From Hondaea fermentalgiana (Eukaryota; Sar; Bigyra; Thraustochytrida; Thraustochytriidae): a stretch of DNA of 64,000 bases. The notes beneath the pieces are model-generated. The model searched no databases. It saw only the letters and a program-made list of their open reading frames with translations, and was not told the origin of the DNA. Position numbers and translations under genes: made by a program. Positions 62,069-64,000 of this stretch are shown here, in pieces; the first letter of the stretch is position 1; every line of letters begins with the position of its first letter. Location of the stretch: contig NPFB01000122.1 in NCBI GenBank assembly GCA_014084085.1, positions 66,926 through 130,925 on the forward strand. Reading direction: 5' to 3'.

Positions 62069-64000
62069 AATTGTCCATTTTTCTTCAAGCCTCTCGTCCT
62101 TTGACGTTGTCTGTCCAAGATGGGAGGAGGGAGAGGCAGCTGCGCCACGCAAATCCAAGATTTCCCCACGAGGAGCTGTTTATGACGACCGTTTTTCCCT
62201 CTCTTTCTCAACTCTATTATTCGTATCCGCTCCTGTCCTGCACATCATATATTTTTTATTCCATCAATCATCTTTGCCCCTGCTCGGTTTTGGCCTCGTC
62301 TCATTTCCTTTCATGCACCCGTGCTGCTGCCTGGTGCGCTCAACGAGGAGACCATGGCAGTGGTGAATGCATGCTTGCTTTCTTTCTTTCGAAAGCCTGC
62401 CTCAGCCTTGAAGTGAGAAAGAGTGCAAAAAGAGCCTCCTTCACGTCCTGCGCCTTAAGGACACAACGAACGCCTCGTGGAATCCCATGGATGGAAGCAC
62501 TTGGCCAGGGTCGATTTTCCTCGCTGCTGTTGACGTGACTTCCTCCCAGATGCACCATCAACTTACACCCATGCCGTGATCCACGCACGCCTGTTTTGCA
62601 TTTTCCTAAGGAACAGATCGAGCGAGAATCTCGTGCCCGGGCCGCAGCGATGACGTGGTGTTCGCCGTAGCTACCGGGCTGTTGCGCTCTTGGCAGCAAA
62701 TCGCTGTCGTTATTCACCAACCGTTGCGTGCAGTCCTGGTCGCGCTCACAGCGAGCCTTGAGATTCGTGAAGATCCCGGAACCTCGCGCTCGCTCGCTTT
62801 GTCAAGAAGCTCCACGACCAGCAGCAGCTGCAGCATGCAGCAGCGGCAGCGGCAGCGGCAGCGACAGATCTGGGATCGGCAAATAGATTGTTGGTGGGCC
62901 GGCCACGCTGACCCTCAAGTCATCCTCAAGATGCACACAAACGTCCGTTCTCGTGTGCAAAAACTGTCCAACGTTAGCGCCAACGCAGACGCGCAGTCCA
63001 CGCCAGCACGGCTGTTTTGCAGTGCGCCAGTCCCCTGCTGCATTCTTCTTCGTCGTCTTTTGGCCGCTGCAGAGGAGCGCCCGCCTTCTTCCCTTCTTGG
63101 GAAGCCTGGTGTGTGTTTTCGTCCCCCACGAGCGCTCCTCGCAGGTATGTGCAGCACGCACCAGACGCAGAACATTTACAGCTCTTTGTACTTATCATGC
63201 TTTTGTGTTTGGTACGAAGTGCTGACTTCAGCCTTGGGGGACGCGGGTTTCCCACCGCGCTTGTACTTGTATCAGAGCTCGCGCGCAGAACCTTTTTTCG
63301 CGCGCACAAGAACAGAAATTCCTCGCATGTGATGCGTGCGGGCGGTACCGTGCGCATCTTCATCCTGCATTTCCTGTTCGCCTTGCGGCCGCCGCTCCGA
63401 CACCGCCCGCCTCGCTCGGCGCAGCGCAGCGCGCAAGCACGCACGCTCCGACCCGGCCGGGAGCGCATCCCCGGTTTATTTCGGCGGCCGAAGCGAAGGA
63501 AGGATCGGGGTCGCGCGTGGTAGCGGTTGGCTGGCTGCAAGGCACGCAGCCGCTTCCACAGGTCGCCTTGCGTGCTTTCCAGCACCGCCTTGGGATTCCT
63601 CCACTCCGCTCCAACCCGGAGGCGGCCACGAATACCCGGCAGCGACAGCGACTTGCATCTGCACGCCTGCAGAATCCCTGCACTTGGTCGGCCGCGTGCG
63701 TTTATCTGCGTGTCTGTTTGTTTGTTGATGGTTGGTTGGTCGGTTTGTCTGTTTGTAGCTGCCATTGTCGGCCGGGCAAGTGTGCTTGCTTCTGCAGCCA
63801 TTCTCCGATTGTCTCCAGGAAGCGAAGCGAGGCGAGAAAAAGCGCGCAGCGAGCTCGGTCTCGGCGGCCGGCAATCAAGAACTGCGCGCCGCGGCCGCCC
63901 CCGGTCGCGCCCGAGCAGCGCAGGAGCTGCCGCGCCGCGCCGCGCCGACGCGGGGCGCGCTGGCTGGGTCTGCGTGCGGAGGCCGCGCGCGATGGAGGGG
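62069..64000. other. 3' flank and gene-poor end of window
   Basis: 62069-62400 is the likely MscS-like 3' UTR. The remainder has moderate to high GC, short GGCAGC/CAGCAG repeats (62819-62865) and overlapping low-complexity frames. GC rises sharply after 63830. No gene recognised; a promoter of a gene outside the window is possible. Confidence 0.5.

Noticed and set aside
62655..63332. 225-codon frame after the MscS-like gene
   Set aside because: Opposite-strand frames overlap it fully, it contains QRQRQRQ from a GGCAGC repeat, and it shows no domain.

Overview
The window reads as nuclear DNA of a protist. It is GC-rich, mostly intronless and full of short tandem repeats. The evidence for a eukaryote is a histone H3 gene, the replication factor PSF1 (GINS1), the spliceosome subunit SF3B6, the TFIIH subunit TFB5/GTF2H5, a La protein, GT-AG introns in two genes and mitochondrial-type leader peptides. 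The mix of an AP2/ERF-like protein, a SHAQKYF-type MYB, an ML-papain fusion and an MscS-like channel fits a stramenopile. My best inference is a thraustochytrid (Labyrinthulomycetes, Aurantiochytrium/Schizochytrium/Hondaea type), but no rRNA is present to prove it. Three runs of exactly 100 N (31098-31197, 44620-44719, 58576-58675) are assembly gaps.

Layout. 1-10.1 kb is compact and carries an acyl-CoA dehydrogenase (+), La (-), SF3B6 (+), TFB5 (-), a small membrane protein (-) and a large secreted or lumenal GT41-like glycosyltransferase (+). 10.1-16.7 kb is gene-poor repeat-rich DNA. 16.7-32.4 kb holds a MYB factor (+), a double REEP/HVA22 membrane protein (-), a bZIP-like coiled-coil protein (-), an AP2-like nuclear protein (+), a possibly myristoylated two-module protein (-), a four-exon membrane protein (-) and an aspartoacylase-type deacylase (+). 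34.5-39.5 kb holds an ML-I29-papain protease (+), ALKBH6 (-) and alanine aminotransferase (-). 39.5-45.4 kb is gene-poor and includes a lower-GC island with a degenerate minisatellite. 45.4-51.3 kb holds histone H3 (+), three-exon PSF1 (+), a hotdog thioesterase (-) and an acidic orphan protein (+). 51.3-59.4 kb is gene-poor. 59.4-62.1 kb is an MscS-like channel (+), followed by 1.9 kb with no recognisable gene.

The genes are unrelated housekeeping and regulatory genes, with no operon or biosynthetic cluster. They are often arranged as divergent pairs with short shared promoters (La/SF3B6, small membrane protein/GT41, bZIP-like/AP2-like, membrane protein/aspartoacylase) or as convergent pairs with short shared 3' regions. 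The most unusual items are protein architectures (secretory GT41, AP2-like protein with a helical C-terminal half, ML-papain fusion, tandem REEP domains with an SR-rich tail) and the repeat landscape: pentanucleotide tracts, short repeats directly in 5' leaders, and a 1-kb degenerate minisatellite. No defence system, transposon with a recognisable enzyme, CRISPR array or tRNA was found.
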